Shown: positions 5,995-8,768 of the stretch, piece after piece
How the letters are laid out: each line of letters begins with the position of its first letter
How positions within the stretch are numbered: the stretch's first letter is position 1
From: DATGHS01 sp035307785
GTDB lineage: Bacteria > Planctomycetota > Planctomycetia > Gemmatales > Gemmataceae
Assembly (NCBI GenBank): GCA_035307785.1
Contig: DATGHS010000270.1
Span: 1 to 8,768, forward strand
Length of the DNA stretch: 8,768 nt
Direction: 5' to 3'
Program-made: the position numbers and the translations under genes
The notes under the pieces: generated by a model
Told to the model about the DNA's origin: nothing
Databases searched by the model: none
The model's input: only the letters and a program-made list of their open reading frames with translations

Positions 5995-6091
5995 CGTTCC
6001 CAAACTCCTGTTTGGGAACGGGCCTCGGCGAAACTCTGTTTCGCGAAACGGAGTTTCGCGACAATGTGTTCCCAAACGGAGTTTGGGAACG
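5995..6091. repeat. Array of four palindromes sharing an AAACTCYGTTT core
   Basis: Four hairpins are packed into 97 bases. Unit 1 (5995-6020): CGTTCCCAAAC, loop TCCT, GTTTGGGAACG. Unit 2 (6028-6044): GCGAAAC, TCT, GTTTCGC. Unit 3 (6041-6061): TCGCGAAAC, GGA, GTTTCGCGA. Unit 4 (6068-6090): GTTCCCAAAC, GGA, GTTTGGGAAC. The outer units are reverse-complement versions of one sequence and the inner two of another, so the array is itself roughly symmetrical; units 2 and 3 overlap by 4 bases. It begins just beyond the Clp N-domain stop codon (6095-6097). Likely a REP/BIME-like composite; it may protect or end the korA-clpN transcript before korB. Confidence 0.82.
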
Positions 6092-6094
6092 AGA

Positions 6095-6520
6095 CTAAAT
6101 CTGCTCCAGGCCGGCGATAATTGCACGGCGTATGCCCGTTATGTCAATAATCATTTCACGTAGCGCTTGGATCGCGACGCCATCATCGACACGCAGCAAT
6201 GCAAGCAGCAAGTGTTCGGTACTCACGGTGTTGCTGCCCATCAATCTCGCTTCCTCAATAGAAAGCCCGATCGCCTTTTTGGCACGTAGCGTAAGGGGCA
6301 ACCTGCCCAATCTCTTTGCCGGAACCGTATTGACAATTCGCCGGATGGCCGCTTGAACCTCGTCCGGTGTCACGCCATATCCCTTAAGCACTTGAGCAGC
6401 AACCGTCCCGCGCATTCGAGCGATGGCAAGCAAGTAGTGCTCAGTTCCGACATACTCATGACGCAAAGCAATGGCTTCATCGTTAGCCAGCTTTCCAACG
6501 CCATAGGGCCGGGCAAGCAC
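6095..6520 (-). CDS. Stand-alone Clp N-terminal (Clp R) domain protein
   Basis: A 141-residue protein. The start is GTG at 6518-6520, supported by GGAGGA 6 bases upstream. That places the gene 14 bases after the korA stop, so the two are almost certainly co-transcribed. It contains two Clp N repeats. The first (about 9-62) has 'ANDEAIALRHEYVGTEHYLL' and 'QVLKGYGVTPDEV'. The second (about 78-138) has 'LRAKKAIGLSIEEARLMGSN' then 'TVSTEHLLLALLRVDDGVA'. The EYVGTEHYLL and VSTEHLLLALL signatures are those of the ClpA/ClpC N-domain, which receives substrates and adaptors for Clp AAA+ proteases. No Walker motif or AAA+ module is present, and the length matches the N-domain alone. Such short proteins can act as adaptors or decoys for Clp machines; a link to Kor assembly or turnover is only inferred from the operon position. 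The first helix is atypical (LARPYGVGK). Confidence 0.88.
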   Translation of the reverse strand: MLARPYGVGKLANDEAIALRHEYVGTEHYLLAIARMRGTVAAQVLKGYGVTPDEVQAAIRRIVNTVPAKRLGRLPLTLRAKKAIGLSIEEARLMGSNTVSTEHLLLALLRVDDGVAIQALREMIIDITGIRRAIIAGLEQI

Positions 6521-6534
6521 CGATTATCCTCCGA

Positions 6535-8394
6535 TCACTTCTTCACCACCTGGTTCATCTTCGTTTGCAGTTCGCTCACCAGGAACGGCTGGCCTTGGAC
6601 TTTGCTGTACGAAATCGCGTCTACCATAAAGGTAGCACGCAGAATCAGGCACAGTTGTCCACCATTCAATTCCGCGACCAGCACCTTCTTGTATTTCTTC
6701 ATCAATTCGCCGAGATTGCGCGGGAACGGGTTCAAATAGCGCAAATGCGCATGGGCCACCTTCATGCCTTCGCGCTGGGCCCGTTGCACGGCCGTGAGGA
6801 TACTGCCATACGTTCCGCCCCAGCCGACGACCAGCAGATCGCCTTCCGGCGGGCCTTCCACTTCTTGCAGCGGAATCTCCTGGGCAATGTTGGCAATCTT
6901 CTTGGCTCGCGTACGAACCATGTGCTCGTGGTTGGCTGGGTCGTAGCTGATGTTGCCAGTCACGTCTTGCTTCTCGATGCCGCCAAGGCGGTGCTCGAGG
7001 TCCGGCGTCCCGGGAACGGCCCACGGCCGCACCAGGCGCTCATCGCGCTTGTAGGGCAAATACTTCGCTTCACCGTTGCCGTTGCTATTGAACGCGGTCG
7101 GGTGCTTCACGCGCAGGTCCGGCAGGGCCGCCAGGTCCGGCAAGCGCCACGGCTCTGAGCTATTGGCGATAAAGCCGTCGGAGAGAATGAAGATCGGCGT
7201 CATGAAGCGGAAGGCCAGACGGCAAGCCTCGACGGCCATGTCGAAGCAATCAGCCGGGGAGCGGGGCGCCACCACGGCCACCGGGCTTTCGCCATTGCGT
7301 CCGAAAAGCGCTTGCAGGAGGTCAGCTTGCTCGGTCTTGGTTGGGAGACCCGTGCTCGGCCCGCCGCGCTGCACATCGACAATCACCACCGGCAATTCGG
7401 TCATGACCGCCAGATTAATTCCTTCGGACTTCAGGCAGATGCCAGGACCGCTGGTGGCGGTTACAGCTAGTTGCCCGCCGAAACTGGCGCCAATGGCCAT
7501 CGCCATGGCGGCAATCTCGTCTTCGGCCTGGACGGTGTAAACGTTGTAGTGCTTGAGGGCGGCGAGGTAATGCAAAATGTCGCTGGCAGGAGTGATCGGA
7601 TAGCCGGCATAAACCAGATGCTTGTCGGCCTGTTTGGCAGCCGTGACGAGGCCAAGGGCCAAAGCTTCGTTGCCGGTGATGCGCCTGTAGGTGCCCGGCG
7701 GCAGTTTCGCCTTCGGCACGCGGAAATGCACCGGCATCAGTTCACACGTCTCGCCGTAATTGTAGCCGGCCTTCAGCGCAGCCAGGTTCGCCTTCTGGAT
7801 CGCTTCCTTCTTGGCGAACTTCTGCTTGATCCATTTTTCGGTCGGCTCGAGCGAGCGCTCGTAGAGCCAGTAAATGATGCCGAGGGCGAAGAAGTTCTTG
7901 CAGCGGTCGGATTCGCGCGTGGTGAGCTTGGCCTCAGCCACGGCAGCGCGATTCAGGGAGGTCATATTGACCGCGATGACGCGGTAATCGTTCACGGTGC
8001 CATCTTCGAGCGGGTTGGTTTTGTAGTTAGCTTTTTTGAGATCTTGTTCGGCAAAGGAATCCTTGTTCACAATCAGGATTCCGCCCGGCTCCAAGTCTTT
8101 GAGGCGGAGCTTGAGCGCCGCCGGGTTCATGGCCACGAGGGCATTGAGCCGGTCGCCGGGGGTGTAAATATCGGAGCTGCTGAATTGAATCTGGTAACCG
8201 GAGACGCCGGCCAGGGTGCCCGCCGGGGCTCGAATCTCGGCCGGGAAGTCCGGAAAGGTGCTGATGTCATTTCCAAGGTTGGCACTGGTGTTGGCGAACT
8301 CGGTCCCCACCAGCTGCATGCCGTCGCCCGAATCGCCGCAAAAGCCCACGGTGGCATCGGCCAATTCGACGAGGGGTTTCTCCAAAAGACTCAT
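6535..8394 (-). CDS. korA: 2-oxoglutarate:ferredoxin oxidoreductase, alpha subunit (gamma-alpha fusion)
   Basis: A 619-residue fused subunit. The frame opens at 8463, but the ATG at 8392-8394 is preferred: GAGGA lies 7 bases upstream and translation begins just before the conserved core. Residues of about 12-200 are the gamma domain, with GFCGDSGDGMQLVG (17-30) and 'FPDFPAEIRAPAGT'. From about 237 comes the alpha domain: GNEALALGL (241-249), GYPITPAS (264-271), QAEDEIAAMAMAIGA (289-303), TSGPG (314-318) and RGGPSTGLPTKTEQADLLQA (343-362). The C-terminal part carries 'LLVVGWGGTYGSI' (520-532). This order is that of KorA-type enzymes, and the RGGPSTGLPTKTEQADL stretch is typical of 2-oxoglutarate forms. 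It binds part of the thiamine diphosphate site and CoA together with KorB. It is the first gene of the minus-strand locus, followed after 14 bases by the Clp N-domain gene. A second palindromic repeat lies upstream at 8471-8521. Substrate preference is inferred; the enzyme class is secure. Confidence 0.94.
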   Translation of the reverse strand: MSLLEKPLVELADATVGFCGDSGDGMQLVGTEFANTSANLGNDISTFPDFPAEIRAPAGTLAGVSGYQIQFSSSDIYTPGDRLNALVAMNPAALKLRLKDLEPGGILIVNKDSFAEQDLKKANYKTNPLEDGTVNDYRVIAVNMTSLNRAAVAEAKLTTRESDRCKNFFALGIIYWLYERSLEPTEKWIKQKFAKKEAIQKANLAALKAGYNYGETCELMPVHFRVPKAKLPPGTYRRITGNEALALGLVTAAKQADKHLVYAGYPITPASDILHYLAALKHYNVYTVQAEDEIAAMAMAIGASFGGQLAVTATSGPGICLKSEGINLAVMTELPVVIVDVQRGGPSTGLPTKTEQADLLQALFGRNGESPVAVVAPRSPADCFDMAVEACRLAFRFMTPIFILSDGFIANSSEPWRLPDLAALPDLRVKHPTAFNSNGNGEAKYLPYKRDERLVRPWAVPGTPDLEHRLGGIEKQDVTGNISYDPANHEHMVRTRAKKIANIAQEIPLQEVEGPPEGDLLVVGWGGTYGSILTAVQRAQREGMKVAHAHLRYLNPFPRNLGELMKKYKKVLVAELNGGQLCLILRATFMVDAISYSKVQGQPFLVSELQTKMNQVVKK

Positions 8395-8470
8395 TAGACA
8401 ATCCTCTGTCCCGCGTGATGATAGAAACGATGTCGGCTCATGGAAGGCGATTCTTCTCGGCAATGGCAGC

Positions 8471-8521
8471 GTAGGTCAGGCTTGCCTACCTGACTCGGTC
8501 AGGCGGGAAAGCCTGACCTAC
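8471..8521. repeat. Nested palindromic repeat upstream of korA
   Basis: Outer arms GTAGGTCAGGCTT (8471-8483) and AAGCCTGACCTAC (8509-8521) are perfect 13-base inverse copies. Inside them CCTGAC (8489-8494) and GTCAGG (8498-8503) form a second stem around TCG. The AGGTCAGGC / GCCTGACCT motif thus recurs at two scales. It lies 77 bases before the korA ATG, in the 347-base gap 8395-8741 between korA and the tRNA. Apart from this repeat and a possible tRNA promoter, I see no gene in that gap. Probably another dispersed REP-like element, possibly affecting korA transcription. Confidence 0.72.
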
Positions 8522-8704
8522 AACTCTATGTCGCTACCAATATTACGTCCAACGGGGCATGCGCGGATGAACAAGCGGTACGAACCTGTCTGTATCCATC
8601 GTATGTCTATATTCATGTTAGCCGCGCCATTGCCAATTGGGAAGCGCGCTGGCCGGAGTTTTTCGGCGTAGTTCACCCAACTTACCGCCATGCCGTACCC
8701 TGTG

Positions 8705-8732
8705 TTGAAAGACCGAGGCAAACGCATAGGAT
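8705..8732 (+). promoter_or_regulatory. Possible promoter for the tRNA gene
   Basis: TTGAAA (8705-8710) and TAGGAT (8727-8732) are separated by 16 bases and resemble sigma-70 -35 and -10 boxes. Initiation 7-8 bases later would fall at about 8739-8740, just before the tRNA at 8742. This is a weak match supported mainly by its position. Confidence 0.3.
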
Positions 8733-8741
8733 GGCGATAAT

Positions 8742-8768
8742 GCGCCCGTAGCTCAACTGGACAGAGCA
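8742..8768 (+). tRNA. tRNA gene, 5' part (probably tRNA-Arg), cut by right edge
   Basis: The last 27 bases read GCGCCCG (acceptor 5' strand), TA (positions 8-9), GCTC (D stem), AACTGGACA (D loop with GG), GAGC (D stem 3' strand) and A26. The D stem pairs perfectly, and the layout is exactly that of a tRNA 5' half. The anticodon is outside the window. GCGCCCGTAGCTCAACTGGA is, from memory, a common start of bacterial tRNA-Arg genes, so Arg is the best guess and not proven. Confidence 0.82.

Noticed and set aside
5995..6091. CRISPR-like array
   Set aside because: The units are adjacent or overlapping palindromes with no regular spacers and are not direct repeats of constant length.
7471..8397. 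Plus-strand open frame of 308 codons opposite korA
   Set aside because: A shadow of the well-supported korA coding sequence in high-GC DNA; no family motif is seen in its translation.
8518..8727. Minus-strand 69-codon frame upstream of korA
   Set aside because: It ends inside the nested palindrome, overlaps the probable tRNA promoter and has no RBS or family resemblance.
8742..8768. tRNA as an attachment site for a mobile element
   Set aside because: Only the tRNA 5' part is visible, there is no integrase, and no second copy of any tRNA end lies in the window.

Overview
The window looks like a stretch of a planctomycete chromosome (moderate confidence). The basis is a short secreted protein carrying the HEAT-like module 'DRED-AAHDL--LGKAALPEL' that is common in that phylum, a PEP-CTERM surface protein, a gamma-alpha fused KorA, moderately high GC, and several kinds of short palindromic intergenic repeat. 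The species cannot be named from the sequence.

Layout, left to right. Positions 1-591 (minus) hold the 5' part of a secreted or membrane-anchored protein with an OB-fold-like C-terminal half; it runs off the left edge. It is divergent from a small exported HEAT-like protein (735-1091, plus), which converges on a lipoprotein alpha/beta hydrolase (1192-2211, minus). The 512-base gap 2212-2723 holds a second, decapitated copy of the 3' end of the HEAT-like gene and of its 3' flank. Next come a small secreted protein (2724-3266, plus) with a hairpin directly after its stop, and a 74-codon relic of the korB 3' end (3339-3563, minus) that has lost its stop. A PEP-CTERM protein (3821-4606, plus) and a long inverted repeat (4638-4712) follow.

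The right half is a minus-strand locus read from right to left: korA (8394-6535), a stand-alone Clp N-domain protein (6520-6095, GTG start, 14 bases after korA) and korB (5801-4770). KorA and KorB together would form a thiamine-diphosphate, iron-sulfur 2-oxoacid:ferredoxin oxidoreductase, most likely acting on 2-oxoglutarate. The Clp N-domain gene splits the usual korA-korB pair. A four-unit palindrome array starts three bases after it and is followed by two more hairpins in the korB leader. A tRNA gene, probably tRNA-Arg, begins at 8742 and is cut by the right edge.

The most distinctive feature is a repeated architecture. In two places a gene, a cargo gene and a detached same-orientation copy of the first gene's 3' end lie side by side: HEAT-like gene / hydrolase / HEAT tail, and korB / PEP-CTERM gene / korB tail. 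I see no integrase, transposase, CRISPR array or recognisable defence system.
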